Below the pieces are notes generated by a model. It made no database searches. It was not told the DNA's origin and saw nothing but the letters and a program-made list of their open reading frames with translations. This document shows, piece after piece, positions 17,664 to 27,075 of a DNA stretch of 64,000 nucleotides. The position numbers and the translations under genes were made by a program. Numbering within the stretch: the stretch's first letter is position 1; each line of letters opens with the position of its first letter. Location: the NCBI RefSeq assembly GCF_010669285.1, contig NZ_CP048711.1, positions 186,001-250,000 on the forward strand, in the 5' to 3' direction. Source of the stretch: Kineobactrum salinum (GTDB taxonomy: Bacteria; Pseudomonadota; Gammaproteobacteria; Pseudomonadales; Halieaceae).

Positions 17664-17885
17664 CTACAATATTTTCGGGGGCACTTTTACCAGCAGATGC
17701 ACATGGTCCACTTGCACATTCAGCTCCACTACCGCGCAGCCCCATCGACTGCTATAGACCTGAACGCAGTTGAACCCCCCCTGGATATAGATCCTTTTAA
17801 TATCCGAAATCTGTATTTCAGAACCCAAACTATGTGGTACTGGCGATGCCAGAGCACATGCGTTAACTTCCCCAAATCGGCTCAT
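17664..17885 (-). pseudogene. IS200/IS605-type TnpA (Y1 HUH transposase) remnant
   Basis: From the ATG at 17885 the start reads MSRFGE. The next block, in a shifted frame, reads LTHVLWHRQYHIVWVLKYRF, the hallmark N-terminus of IS200 TnpA. The frame shifts again into GCAVVELNVQVDHVHLLVKV, containing the HUH metal-binding motif (HVH), followed by PPKIL and a stop at 17664. The second half of TnpA, including the catalytic tyrosine, is absent. Two frameshifts plus truncation make this a clear pseudogene. Confidence 0.8.
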
Positions 17886-17902
17886 GTCACTTTCCTCACC
17901 CA

Positions 17903-17931
17903 AGGTTGAAGTTGTGGCAACAACTCAACCT
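17903..17931. repeat. Imperfect inverted repeat upstream of the tnpA remnant
   Basis: AGGTTGAAGTTGT pairs with ACAACTCAACCT with one bulged base and a 4-5 nt loop. It sits about 20 bp before the start of the tnpA remnant and could be the other end hairpin of an old IS200-type element. No target site can be read. Confidence 0.35.
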
Positions 17932-18175
17932 CGGATTTAACATGAGCTTTTTAATCGTAACAGGCAGAGCCCGTCACTCGTGACCGCGTCCTAAGGATGC
18001 GGGTTGCTACGTCAAACTAAATTTATACTGTACTTATTGATACTAGGTATATAGGTGTAAGCCCCAAGCAGTAATGTCCCCTCATAACGACCGCGGTCGA
18101 TAGCTCGGCATAATCCCACCGATCAACACAACAAGACAAACTCTTCCTTCCATTGTCAACAAAGAGGAGTTCCCA

Positions 18176-18346
18176 ATGGTTAAATCCACAAAGATCTACG
18201 TTCCCGGTCCGCTCAAGGAATACGCCGCTGGCTTTGCTTATGAACTGCGCGGGCAAGGCTACACCACAAATTCTGCCTCGCTACAAATGAATTTGATGAC
18301 CCACTTGAGCCTATGACTTGCCAACGAAAATATCGCGCCGGACGGA
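18176..18346 (+). pseudogene. N-terminal remnant of a tyrosine recombinase/integrase
   Basis: The ATG at 18176 has a strong ribosome site (AAAGAGGAG). The 46-residue frame to TGA 18314-18316 reads STKIYVPGPLKEYAAGFAYE, then LRGQGYTTNSASLQMNLMTHLSL. This resembles the SAM-like core-binding N-terminus of transposon-type tyrosine recombinases (GPL...F..EL...GYT..SA..Q..LM.HLS.WL). The TGA stands exactly where the conserved Trp codon (TGG) is expected, and [10 protein letters not shown] follows in the same frame before similarity ends near 18346. The catalytic domain is missing and recQ starts at 18392. A short peptide may still be translated. Confidence 0.72.
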
Positions 18347-18391
18347 TCAGATAGCAGTCAGCGGTCCACGTTTGCGGTATACTCCCGGGCC

Positions 18392-20197
18392 ATGACCGCA
18401 GCTCTCAGTACTCTCCAGTCCGTATTCGGCTACAGCGCCTTCCGTCCTCTACAGGAAACCATTGTCCAGCGTCTGATAGACGGCCACGATGCACTGGTGC
18501 TGATGCCCACTGGCGGCGGCAAATCACTGTGCTATCAGGTACCGGCTCTGGTCCGACCCGGCTGCGGCATCATCATTTCACCGCTGATCGCGCTGATGCA
18601 GGACCAGGTCGATGCGCTGCGGGAACTGGGCGTACGCGCCGCCTACCTGAATTCCAGCCTGGACCCCGGCACTGCCCAGGATATCGAACAATCACTGCTG
18701 CGCGGCGAGTTGGACATGCTCTACATCGCGCCCGAACGGCTGGTGCAGAACCGTATGCTGGCATTGCTGGAGCGGGCCCGTATTGCACTGTTTGCGATTG
18801 ACGAAGCCCATTGCGTGTCCCAGTGGGGCCACGACTTCCGCGCCGACTACCTGCAGCTGAGCCTGCTGCACGAGCGCTTTCCGCAGATACCACGGATCGC
18901 CCTCACCGCCACCGCCGATGTGCGCACGCGCCAGGAGATCGTGACCCGGCTGGACCTGGGCGCGGCCGAAAAATTCATCGCCGGCTTCGACCGTCCCAAT
19001 ATCCGCTACCGCATCGCGCTGAAACAGAACCCCAGACAGCAGCTGCTGCGCTTTCTGCGCAACGAACACCCCGGGGATGCCGGTATCGTCTACTGCCTGT
19101 CGCGCAGGAAGGTGGATGAAACTGCCCACTGGCTTCAGCAGGAGGGTTTCAATGCCCTGCCCTATCACGCCGGGCTCTCCGCCGGGCAGCGCTCCTCGCA
19201 CCAGGCGCGATTCCTGCGCGAGGAAGCCGTGGTAGTGGTTGCAACCATCGCTTTTGGCATGGGCATAGACAAACCCGATGTACGCTTTGTCGCCCACCTG
19301 GACCTGCCCAAGACCATCGAAGCATACTACCAGGAAACCGGCCGCGCCGGCCGTGATGGCCTGCCGGCCAATGCCTGGATGGTGTACGGCCTGCAGGATG
19401 TCCTCAAGCTGCGCCAGATGATGGACAATTCCGAGGGCAGCGCCGAGCACAAGCGGGCCGAGCAGCAACGACTGAATGCGATGCTGGGTCTGTGTGAGAT
19501 CACCAGTTGCCGGCGCCAGGCCCTGCTCAATTACTTCGGTGACGAACTGCCCGAACCCTGCGGCAACTGCGACAGCTGCCTGGAACCGGCCGCCACCTGG
19601 GATGCCACCGAAGCGGCCCGCAAGGCACTCAGTGCAGTCTATCGCACCGGCCAGCGCTTTGGCGTCAATCACCTGATAGAGGTGTTGCGGGGCGTGGAGA
19701 GTGACAAGATCTTCCAGTTCGACCACCATTGTCTGCCCACCTTCGGCGTCGGCCGCGATCTGGACAACAACCAGTGGCGCTCGGTATTCCGGCAATTGGT
19801 CGCACGCGGTTACCTGAGCGTGGACCTGGAGCGTTTCGGCGCATTGTTCCTGCAGGACAAATGCCGCGCCCTGCTGCGGGGGGAGGAAGCCCTGGAGCTG
19901 CGCCGCGACATCGCCAGCAAGGCCGTGCGCCAGCAGACCCGGACGGCGCTCCCCGAGGACCTGGATGTGGCGCTGTGGGAGGCCTTGCGTGAATGCCGCC
20001 GCGAGCTGGCCGCTGGACAGGGCATTCCTCCCTATATCATTTTCCACGACCGCACCCTACAGGAAATGTGTCTCCGGCAGCCTCGCTCCATTGAGGATTT
20101 CGGCGCCCTGAGCGGGGTCGGCGAGCGCAAGCGCGACAAATACGGCGCCGCCTTTCTCCAGGTCATCGACGACCACCTGGCGACCGTCCCGTCCTGA
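18392..20197 (+). CDS. recQ: ATP-dependent DNA helicase RecQ
   Basis: 601 residues, standard bacterial RecQ length. Helicase core: [17 protein letters not shown] (motif 0), Walker A in [19 protein letters not shown] box, and motif VI in [11 protein letters not shown]. The RQC zinc-binding cysteines are visible ([20 protein letters not shown]). A winged helix and a C-terminal HRDC domain (LREC RRELA, then [21 protein letters not shown]) complete it. The enzyme unwinds DNA 3'-5' in RecF-pathway recombination and fork repair. The start ATG at 18392 begins [13 protein letters not shown]. Probably monocistronic; its upstream side is the mobile-element scar. Confidence 0.96.
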   Translation: MTAALSTLQSVFGYSAFRPLQETIVQRLIDGHDALVLMPTGGGKSLCYQVPALVRPGCGIIISPLIALMQDQVDALRELGVRAAYLNSSLDPGTAQDIEQSLLRGELDMLYIAPERLVQNRMLALLERARIALFAIDEAHCVSQWGHDFRADYLQLSLLHERFPQIPRIALTATADVRTRQEIVTRLDLGAAEKFIAGFDRPNIRYRIALKQNPRQQLLRFLRNEHPGDAGIVYCLSRRKVDETAHWLQQEGFNALPYHAGLSAGQRSSHQARFLREEAVVVVATIAFGMGIDKPDVRFVAHLDLPKTIEAYYQETGRAGRDGLPANAWMVYGLQDVLKLRQMMDNSEGSAEHKRAEQQRLNAMLGLCEITSCRRQALLNYFGDELPEPCGNCDSCLEPAATWDATEAARKALSAVYRTGQRFGVNHLIEVLRGVESDKIFQFDHHCLPTFGVGRDLDNNQWRSVFRQLVARGYLSVDLERFGALFLQDKCRALLRGEEALELRRDIASKAVRQQTRTALPEDLDVALWEALRECRRELAAGQGIPPYIIFHDRTLQEMCLRQPRSIEDFGALSGVGERKRDKYGAAFLQVIDDHLATVPS

Positions 20198-20279
20198 GCG
20201 CCGCTCTTCCCTGCTCGCTGTTTGTTTCATTGACGGGGCGCCATTACACTGCGCTATTTGCCACAGGGAAGAAGCCGGC

Positions 20280-21818
20280 ATGAACCAGCCATCGACCACC
20301 TCCAGTCGTACCCAGCGCCTGCTCGCTGCCGTTGAGCGCACCGGCAACAAACTGCCGGACCCGGCGGTGTTGTTTATCGCCCTGCTGTTTATCGTCTGGG
20401 GACTGTCCCTGCTGTTCTCCCTGTTTGACTACAATGTGATAGACCCCCGCAGTGGCGAGCAGCTGGTGGTAGTCAACCAGCTGGCGCCGCAGGCCATGGT
20501 CAAGTTTCTCTCCTCCATGGTCACCACGTTTGCCCATTTCCACCCTATCGGCGTGGTGCTGGTAGCGATGCTGGGGATAGGCGTGGCCGAACACACCGGT
20601 TTCATCAATGCCACGCTGCGGGCCATGCTGTCGGTAACCGGCCGCTGGCTGCTGACGCCAATCATCATCCTGGTGGGCATCGTCAGCCACACCGCGGCTG
20701 ACGCCGGCTATGTGCTGGTCATTCCGCTGGGAGGCATTATTTTCTACGCCGCCGGACGCCATCCACTGGCCGGCATCGCGGCAGCCTTTGCCGGCGTCTC
20801 GGGGGGATTCTCGGCCAACTTCATCCCCTCGGCTGTAGATCCGCTGCTACAGTCCATCTCCCAGTCCGGCGCCCAGATCATGGACCCCGCGATCACTCTG
20901 AACCCGCTCAACAACTATTTTTTCACGGCCGCTTCATCCCTGTTGATTGTTGCGCTGGGCTGGCTGGTGACAGACCGCTTCGTGGAGCCGCGCCTGGCGA
21001 GCAGCCCGGTTGATGCCGATCTGGAGACACCGGACACCGGCATGCAGACGCTGGATGTACGCGAACGCCGCGCGCTGCGCATTGCGCTGGGAGCCATGCT
21101 CGCCGGTATCGCACTGCTGGTGATCACCGCCCTGCCCGGTGGGTCTGCCTGGCGTGGCCCCGACGGTTCTCTGATCGGAATGGGAGCCCCGCTGATGGCC
21201 TCCATCGTTCCGCTGATCTTTCTGCTGTTCTTGATACCCGGGGTTGCCTACGGTATCGCCGCCGGCACGGTCACCAGCAGCCGCGATGTGATCGAGGGCA
21301 TGAGCAAAACCATGCAGAGCATGGCGTACTACCTGGTTATTATGTTCTTCATCGCCCAGTTTATCTATGCCTTCGGCCAATCCAATCTTGGCATACTGCT
21401 GGCACTTAAAGGTGCGGCGCTGCTACAGGCGCTGAGCATGCCGGCTGCGCTGACCATTTCCGGCGTGGTCTTGTTGACCGGGCTGCTGAACCTGTTCGTG
21501 GGTTCGGCCTCGGCCAAATGGGCGCTGCTGGCACCCATTTTCGTGCCCATGCTGATGGGGCTGGGCATTTCTCCCGATCTGACCCAGGCGGCTTATCGGG
21601 TCGGCGATTCCACTACCAATATCATCACACCGCTGATGCCCTACTTTCCCCTGGTAGTGGTGTACTGTCAGCGCTATATCAAGAGCGTGGGCATCGGCAC
21701 CGTGACTGCAATGATGCTGCCCTATTCCGTGACTTTCCTGCTGGCCTGGACCCTGTTCCTGCTCGGCTACTGGGCCCTGGGGCTGCCGCTGGGCCTGCAG
21801 TCCAGTTACACCTACTGA
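20280..21818 (+). CDS. AbgT family transporter (p-aminobenzoyl-glutamate type)
   Basis: 512 residues with multiple membrane segments. N-terminal motif LLAAVERTGNKLPDPAVLF and inner motifs SHTAADAGYVLVIPLGG, GVSGGFSANFIPSAVDPLLQ and LLNLFVGSASAKWALLAPIF are characteristic of AbgT/YdaH proteins. Family members import p-aminobenzoyl-glutamate or export sulfonamide-like antimetabolites, using a cation gradient. No abgA/abgB hydrolase genes are adjacent, so folate-scrap salvage is not supported by context. A strong terminator follows. Confidence 0.92.
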   Translation: MNQPSTTSSRTQRLLAAVERTGNKLPDPAVLFIALLFIVWGLSLLFSLFDYNVIDPRSGEQLVVVNQLAPQAMVKFLSSMVTTFAHFHPIGVVLVAMLGIGVAEHTGFINATLRAMLSVTGRWLLTPIIILVGIVSHTAADAGYVLVIPLGGIIFYAAGRHPLAGIAAAFAGVSGGFSANFIPSAVDPLLQSISQSGAQIMDPAITLNPLNNYFFTAASSLLIVALGWLVTDRFVEPRLASSPVDADLETPDTGMQTLDVRERRALRIALGAMLAGIALLVITALPGGSAWRGPDGSLIGMGAPLMASIVPLIFLLFLIPGVAYGIAAGTVTSSRDVIEGMSKTMQSMAYYLVIMFFIAQFIYAFGQSNLGILLALKGAALLQALSMPAALTISGVVLLTGLLNLFVGSASAKWALLAPIFVPMLMGLGISPDLTQAAYRVGDSTTNIITPLMPYFPLVVVYCQRYIKSVGIGTVTAMMLPYSVTFLLAWTLFLLGYWALGLPLGLQSSYTY

Positions 21819-21975
21819 CGCGCCGGCACATAACAGCGCCAAGCGCTCAGGGTTCCTGAAATCACAATTCATAGGCGGGTGTTTGCAACCGAACAGAATC
21901 ACATGGCGGCCCGTCGTATAGTCATGTTGTGCGCCGCTGCACACCTGCCCCCCTTCCCCCGGCGGCGCGCAGCTT

Positions 21976-22010
21976 GCCCCCGGACAGCGATTGTTGTCCG
22001 GGGGCTTTTT
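21976..22010 (+). terminator. Rho-independent terminator after the abgT-type gene
   Basis: An 11-bp stem (21976-21986 GCCCCCGGACA with 21995-22005 TGTCCGGGGGC) has an 8-nt loop followed by TTTTT (22006-22010). It terminates the plus-strand transcript between abgT and the convergent ligD operon. Confidence 0.9.
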
Positions 22011-22103
22011 ATGCTGGGTGCATGTCGCAAGCAAGAGGAATCCCGCCGTCACTGCCAGGCCCCGGGACGAGTCAGCGGTAGCGGAACTGGTGCTTATCCG
22101 ATT

Positions 22104-24689
22104 TTAGCCTGGAGACTTTGCGCCAAGTTTGCGCCACATACTCTGGCGCAGTCTTTGTCGGTTGCTGTAGCCCTGCCACGGGTCTGCTGACAGTTGCCGC
22201 AGGCGCTGCTGCAGGTTGCCTGTAGTCCATTGCGCGGCGCTGCTTAATTGCTCCAGTTCGCTGCGCCTGATCGGCACTGAAACGGGCAGTCCTGGTCGGG
22301 CGCGCACGGAATAAGCCGCCACGGTACTGGCGCCACGGTGATTGCGCAGGTAGTCGATGAAGATTTTTCCCCTGCGATTGCGAGGCCCCATCCTGGCCGT
22401 GAATCGCTCGGGCAGCTCGGCCGTCATGAACTCGCTGATGCTCTTCGCAAAGGCCTTCACCGTATCCCAGCCGGCGTGACGGGCCAGCGGCACAATGACA
22501 TGCATGCCCTTCCCACCGCTTGTTTTCAGCCACGACTCCAGTTGCAGATCGTCGAGTACCGATAGCAACAGGCGGGTCGCCTCGATCATGTAGCGCCACG
22601 GCAGTTCGGGGTCGGGATCCAGATCCAGCACAATCCGGTCAGGCCGTTCGATCCTGTCTTTGGTAGCCCCCCAGGTATGCAACTCAATGCAACCCATCTG
22701 TACCGCGCCGACCAGAGCCCTGGTGGAGTTAATCTCCATCAACGGCGCATGTCCCGGATCGAGACCGGGATCCAGTTTCCGGAGGCTCGGAATCGCCATA
22801 CCCTGCATATGCTTCTGGAAGAACTGCTCCCCGCCCACGCCCTCCGGTGCCCGCAGCAGCGCCACCGGACGGCCTTTCAACTCCGGCATGATCCAGTCCG
22901 CAATCGCTTCATACCAGCGTGCGAGCTCCACCTTGCGCATACCGCTGTCCTCATCCAGTATCCGGTCGGGATGGCTGATAGCAATGCCGGCCACCTGCTC
23001 ATGGGCTTTCTTGTTGACACGGCCAGAATCCTTGCTCCGGCTCGCCTCCGGTGGCGGGGCTTGGTCCTGTGGCGACGTCAGTCCCGATGCCGGCAGCACG
23101 GGCTCGTAGGTGATTTCCCGTGGCTGCTTGTCGCTGCGCAGGGAAAGGAAAGTGGCCTGGCGGACATATTTTTCATCAGTCCATTGCGCAAACTCGACCT
23201 CGCAAACCAGTTTCGGCTGCACCCAGTGAACTCCCCGCCGGTCGGGAACCTGCTCCGGGTGTGCCACGGGGGAACGTTTTCGCTCCAGCTTGCGCAGGGT
23301 CGTCGATAATTCTTTCAACGCAGCCTGACTGAAGCCTGTTCCCACCCGCCCCGCGTAGAGTATTTCTTTGCTGCCGACCGCCTCGTGCAGCCCCAGCAGC
23401 AGCGAGCCGAATCCCGGCCGGCTGCCACCGGGATCGGTGTAACCGAGAACAATGAATTCCTGACGCAGGCGACACTTGAGCTTTATCCAGTCAGGGCTGC
23501 GCCGGGAGGTATAATGACTGTTCGCGCGCTTGCCAATAACACCTTCCAGCGACATGTCACAAATACGGCTATAGATGTCACGATAGTCTCGCGCCTCCAA
23601 GGTTTCGGAATAGCGCACCGCCTCTGCCGGCTGTCGCTGTAGCCGCTCCTCCAGCGCCATCCGGCGCTCCTCCAGTGGCCTGTTGCGCCAATCCTCTCCA
23701 TCGAGAAAGGGCGCGTCAAAAAGATAGTAGACAATATCCTGACTGCGATGACGCCGGAAGGCATTCTGTAGCGCCTGGAAATCCGGCATGCCCTTCGCGT
23801 CCAGCACCACTGCTTCGCCATCCAGCCAACTGTCGCCCAGTGCAAGGGCTTCCAGTGCCTTGGACTGAGCGGGAAAACGCGCGGTCCAGTCGTGACCATT
23901 GCGTGTAAACAGCCGCACGTCACCGGCGCTGATGCGCGCCAGTATCCGGTAGCCATCAAATTTGAGTTCATAGCGCCAGTGGCCCGGAGGAGGCTGCGTT
24001 ACCAGGGTGGCAAGCTGTGGCGCAAACTGCTCAGGTATTGATACCGGGCGGGAGCTGCGCGCCTTCCTTTTCCTGGGACTTTTGCGGTTTGGAGACTGGC
24101 GAACAGCTTCATCGTCCCTCAACAGGGCGCCACTCACGACACTTTCCGGGCGTTCCTTCAGGATGTCTCCGTCGCCACTTCTCGCCGCATCATCACGTTT
24201 TTTTAACAACAACCATTGCTCTTTTTTGGCTGCCTTCTTCCCGCCGCCGGTGCGGACCAGGCTCCAGCTTCCAGACAGTTTCCGGCCACGCAGGCTAAAG
24301 CGGAGTCTGCCTTTCCGGTAGCCTTCCAGTGCATCGCCCTCTGGTTCCCATTCGCCCTGGTCCCAGACGATGACATCACCGGCACCGTACTGGCCCTCAG
24401 GAATGTGACCTTCAAAGCTCGCATAGGACAAGGGGTGGTCTTCCACCTGCACGGCCAGTCTTTTTACCGCAGGATCCAGACTGGGCCCCTTGGGGACCGC
24501 CCAGCTCTTCAGCGTGCCCTCCAGTTCCAACCGGAAATCGTAATGCAGTTGTGAGGCGGCATGTTTTTGGACTACAAAGACAGGCGCGTCCGAGTCCTTA
24601 CGTGGCCGGTGGTGGACAGCATCCCCGGCGGGCTCGGGCGTGATCTCGAAATTGCGCTTCCGCGAGTATCTGTTCAGGGCCTTTTCCAT
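22104..24689 (-). CDS. ligD: Multifunctional DNA ligase D (non-homologous end joining)
   Basis: 861 residues with the three LigD modules in the order phosphoesterase-ligase-polymerase. Residues about 10-190: PE domain (FVVQKHAASQLHYDFRLEL; EGHIPEGQYGAGDVIVWD). Residues about 220-540: ATP-dependent ligase with nucleotidyl Lys243 in ELKFDGYR, GEAVVLD and a C-terminal OB-fold (RVGTGFS). Residues about 570-860: primase-type polymerase with the acidic metal site in DRIVLDLDPD and TSGGKGMHVIVPL. It repairs double-strand breaks with Ku. Last gene of an apparent operon behind two ku genes and a small Cys-rich gene (20-nt gap to ku). Confidence 0.95.
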   Translation of the reverse strand: MEKALNRYSRKRNFEITPEPAGDAVHHRPRKDSDAPVFVVQKHAASQLHYDFRLELEGTLKSWAVPKGPSLDPAVKRLAVQVEDHPLSYASFEGHIPEGQYGAGDVIVWDQGEWEPEGDALEGYRKGRLRFSLRGRKLSGSWSLVRTGGGKKAAKKEQWLLLKKRDDAARSGDGDILKERPESVVSGALLRDDEAVRQSPNRKSPRKRKARSSRPVSIPEQFAPQLATLVTQPPPGHWRYELKFDGYRILARISAGDVRLFTRNGHDWTARFPAQSKALEALALGDSWLDGEAVVLDAKGMPDFQALQNAFRRHRSQDIVYYLFDAPFLDGEDWRNRPLEERRMALEERLQRQPAEAVRYSETLEARDYRDIYSRICDMSLEGVIGKRANSHYTSRRSPDWIKLKCRLRQEFIVLGYTDPGGSRPGFGSLLLGLHEAVGSKEILYAGRVGTGFSQAALKELSTTLRKLERKRSPVAHPEQVPDRRGVHWVQPKLVCEVEFAQWTDEKYVRQATFLSLRSDKQPREITYEPVLPASGLTSPQDQAPPPEASRSKDSGRVNKKAHEQVAGIAISHPDRILDEDSGMRKVELARWYEAIADWIMPELKGRPVALLRAPEGVGGEQFFQKHMQGMAIPSLRKLDPGLDPGHAPLMEINSTRALVGAVQMGCIELHTWGATKDRIERPDRIVLDLDPDPELPWRYMIEATRLLLSVLDDLQLESWLKTSGGKGMHVIVPLARHAGWDTVKAFAKSISEFMTAELPERFTARMGPRNRRGKIFIDYLRNHRGASTVAAYSVRARPGLPVSVPIRRSELEQLSSAAQWTTGNLQQRLRQLSADPWQGYSNRQRLRQSMWRKLGAKSPG

Positions 24690-24709
24690 CGACGACTTCC
24701 CGGGATCGT

Positions 24710-25729
24710 TCAGACTTGTTCCAGTGCCTTGATCAGTTCTTCTTTTCGCATTGCACTGCGCCCTGCTATCCCCTCGTCCTGCGCACAGGCATACAGCTCC
24801 TTCCGGCTCATCGTACGCAAGGATTTACGCGCCGACTGCGGGCCGCCAGCTTTCTTTTCAGGCGTTTTCGCGGAGGAAGCACGGCTCCGCCGGGCGTGGC
24901 TGCCGCCGCTGTCGTGTGGTTCCGATTCATTGCCCCGTGCCTGCAGTCGCTCTTTCAGCACCTGCATCAGATCTATGACATTGCTTTGCGTCGGGGCATC
25001 AGCCTCTGCCGTGGTAACCACATCGCGGCGCTTGCGCAGCTTCTTCTTCACTACCTGCTTCAATCCACGACCATAATCGTCAGCCAGCATGTCACGATCA
25101 AAAGTCTTTTTCGTCAACTTGGACATTGTCTTGCGGAACGAGGAAACAACAGCCGGATCGGCCTGTGGCAACTCATGGAGCCCCACCTCCTGCGGTGACC
25201 GGATCTCATCCGCAAAGCGCAGGGTTTCCGCTCGCAGAATGCCGTTCTCGGCAATGATGGCCACCAGGTACTCCCGTTCGCGCATGACAAAGGTAGCAAT
25301 ACCGGCGCGCTGTTCTTCTTCCATGATTGTGGCCAGCAAGCGATAGGCATTGCTGGTACCCTGGTCGGGCACGAGAAAGTAGCCGCGCTCAAAATAAACC
25401 GGATCGAGTTGCTCGAGCGCAACAAATTTTTGCAGGTCAATCTCCTGTGTTTTCTCCGGCGCCAGTGACTGCAGTTCCTCGTCTTCCACCACCAGAAATT
25501 GCCCTTTCTCTATTTCATAGCCCCGGACCAACTCGTCGAAGGACAGACGCTTTTGCTCCTTTTCGCAAAAGTAAACCCGTTCCAGACGCTCTCCGTTGGT
25601 GTCGACGATCTTCAATGCCCACGACTTGCCCCGGTTGGCCGGAAACAGACTTACCGGCAAGGCCACAAGCCCGAATGTAATCACCCCTGACCAGAATGGC
25701 CTGGGCCGCTGTATGTCATTTTCAACCAT
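24710..25729 (-). CDS. ku: Ku protein with C-terminal SAP/Rho-N-like extension
   Basis: 339 residues. The Ku core starts RPFWSGVITFGLVALPVSLF and includes GYEIEKGQFLVVEDEELQSL, the beta-barrel that encircles DNA ends. A basic linker (HARRSRASSAKTPEKKAGG) leads to a short helix-extended-helix motif (MSRKELYACAQDEGIAGRSAM RKEELIKALE) resembling SAP domains, which may add DNA binding or LigD contact. The ATG at 25729 is 3 nt after the stop of the other ku gene, so the two are coupled. Longer than the usual 260-290 residues because of the tail. It is one of two diverged paralogues; heterodimers are possible. Confidence 0.92.
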   Translation of the reverse strand: MVENDIQRPRPFWSGVITFGLVALPVSLFPANRGKSWALKIVDTNGERLERVYFCEKEQKRLSFDELVRGYEIEKGQFLVVEDEELQSLAPEKTQEIDLQKFVALEQLDPVYFERGYFLVPDQGTSNAYRLLATIMEEEQRAGIATFVMREREYLVAIIAENGILRAETLRFADEIRSPQEVGLHELPQADPAVVSSFRKTMSKLTKKTFDRDMLADDYGRGLKQVVKKKLRKRRDVVTTAEADAPTQSNVIDLMQVLKERLQARGNESEPHDSGGSHARRSRASSAKTPEKKAGGPQSARKSLRTMSRKELYACAQDEGIAGRSAMRKEELIKALEQV

Positions 25730-25732
25730 GGC

Positions 25733-26515
25733 TCAGGCCCTCTTGCGTACGGATTCCAGGCTGCTTTCCAGCGCGGCCGCGAGATCCGGGGAAGCCTGTT
25801 TGGCTTTGACAGGCTTCTTGACTATCCGTCCACCCTTGCGTTTCCTTTCCAGCATATCCATCACCCGTTCCCGGTATTCGTTGCGATACTCTTCGGGTTC
25901 AAAATCACTCTCCAGCATCGCCACCAATTTTCTGGCCATCTCCAGCTCGCGTTTTGCCGGCGCTCTGCCGGTGGGGGGCCTCAGTTCATTGCCGAGCACG
26001 ACCTGATCGGCGTGGCGCAAGGAAATCAGCACGGGATGACCCCGATATACTCGCAATGCGCCGATGTAGGCTTTCTTGCGCATGACCCAGCTGGCGAGCC
26101 CTTCGACACCCTCGGCCTCCAGAGCGCCGACCAGAGCCGTATAATTACCGGTATCTCCGTCTGCGTCGGGTCCAAGATAATAGGGTCGGTCATACCAGCG
26201 ATGGTCAATGGTGGTGGACGGGAAAAAACCGCGCAACTGGATATTGCGAGTAGATTCGGGTACCAGTGCTTCCAGCTCTTCGGGTTTCAGCATCACCAGT
26301 TCGCCCTCCGCAGTTTGCCAGGCGCGACGAGTCTCTGCATAGGGTACAACCGCGTTCGTTTCGGGATTCACCAGCTGTTGCCGTACCGGAACCTTGTCCC
26401 GGGCGTGTAACAAACGAAAATGTACCGGGCGACTTTTTATCGCCGAGTAGAGCTTCACCGCTATATTGCTATCTCCACAATGAATTACGCCTTTCCAGAT
26501 AGCGCGGGCGGCCAC
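25733..26515 (-). CDS. Ku protein, second diverged paralogue
   Basis: 260 residues from a GTG at 26515. The Ku core is clear: AIWKGVIHCGDSNIAVKLYSA, VPVRQQLVNPETNAVV, GELVMLKPEELEALVPESTR. A basic C-terminal tail is short (GGRIVKKPVKAKQASP). It differs widely from the neighbouring Ku (for example in the N-terminal strand), so this is an old duplication. The GTG overlaps the TAG of the small Cys-rich gene by one base (TAGTG), and the stop is 3 nt before the next ku. In bacteria with several Ku proteins, homo- and heterodimers differ in use; here that is open. Confidence 0.9.
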   Translation of the reverse strand: MAARAIWKGVIHCGDSNIAVKLYSAIKSRPVHFRLLHARDKVPVRQQLVNPETNAVVPYAETRRAWQTAEGELVMLKPEELEALVPESTRNIQLRGFFPSTTIDHRWYDRPYYLGPDADGDTGNYTALVGALEAEGVEGLASWVMRKKAYIGALRVYRGHPVLISLRHADQVVLGNELRPPTGRAPAKRELEMARKLVAMLESDFEPEEYRNEYRERVMDMLERKRKGGRIVKKPVKAKQASPDLAAALESSLESVRKRA

Positions 26516-26718
26516 TAGGACTCCCTGGTATCACAGTCACATTGGTGGCACAGATAGACATCTACACTCTCTGTGCCGACAGTACATATCATGCACACTG
26601 TCTGATCGCAGGCAGCGCAGTAGACCATTGCCTCCAGATGCAGGTGGCACTCGCAGCCGCAGCATTGCTCTGGTCCCGGCTCCAGCCACCATGCAGGATA
26701 CCGCTGGTCTGCCGTCAT
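26515..26718 (-). CDS. Small Cys/His-rich putative zinc-binding protein heading the NHEJ operon
   Basis: 67 residues from the ATG at 26718, with GAAGGG upstream. Cysteines and histidines come in metal-site pattern: CCGCECHLHLEA, then YCAACDQTVCMICTV, then LCHQCDCD, about eleven Cys and three His in all. The spacing (CxxC, CxxC, CxxC plus CxCxLxL) suggests two cross-braced zinc sites, like a tiny B-box/RING- or FYVE-like module; no known family is recognised. The stop overlaps the GTG of ku by one base, so translation is coupled. It may be a DNA- or protein-binding accessory of the Ku-LigD system. Function is an inference from context only. Confidence 0.68.
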   Translation of the reverse strand: MTADQRYPAWWLEPGPEQCCGCECHLHLEAMVYCAACDQTVCMICTVGTESVDVYLCHQCDCDTRES

Positions 26719-27075
26719 CGATTTTCCCTTCAGTTTTCAGCGCTAGCCTGATGAAAGCAGGTTTTATGCCACCCATGGCTGTGTCTCCCAATTCCCCTGG
26801 GGGGCCATGCTGGCGGACGATACTCGAGGTTCGGGAACCGAAGCTTACAGCCACAAAGTTCAGAGCAAGGCGGGATAACGCAGGACTGGTGGCGCTGGTT
26901 CAGGTTTTTCCAACGCAGCCCCGGGCGCTGTGGCGAAGAGATCAGTACCCGAACTTTGCGCATGGCTCCACTGCGACGGTGCTGAAACAATCAGCGGAAC
27001 TGCGATTGCGGACGGGTAATTTTTACGTATGGTCCGCAAGATTTACTATGCTTTGCCGTTTCGACTGCCGGGGCG
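26719..27075. other. 357-bp intergenic region between the NHEJ operon and egtD
   Basis: No convincing gene here; the ORFs crossing it are antisense continuations. It should hold the minus-strand promoter of the NHEJ operon near 26720-26800 and the end of the egtBD transcript. An 8-bp inverted repeat, TTGCGGAC (27006-27013) and GTCCGCAA (27032-27039), with an AT-rich 18-base spacer lies 40 bp past the egtD stop; it could be a weak hairpin or a binding site. Confidence 0.4.

Noticed and set aside
18001-18170. Sequence before the recombinase remnant (including taatgtcccctcataacgac) looked like a transposon end
   Set aside because: I could find no matching inverted copy or target duplication in the window.
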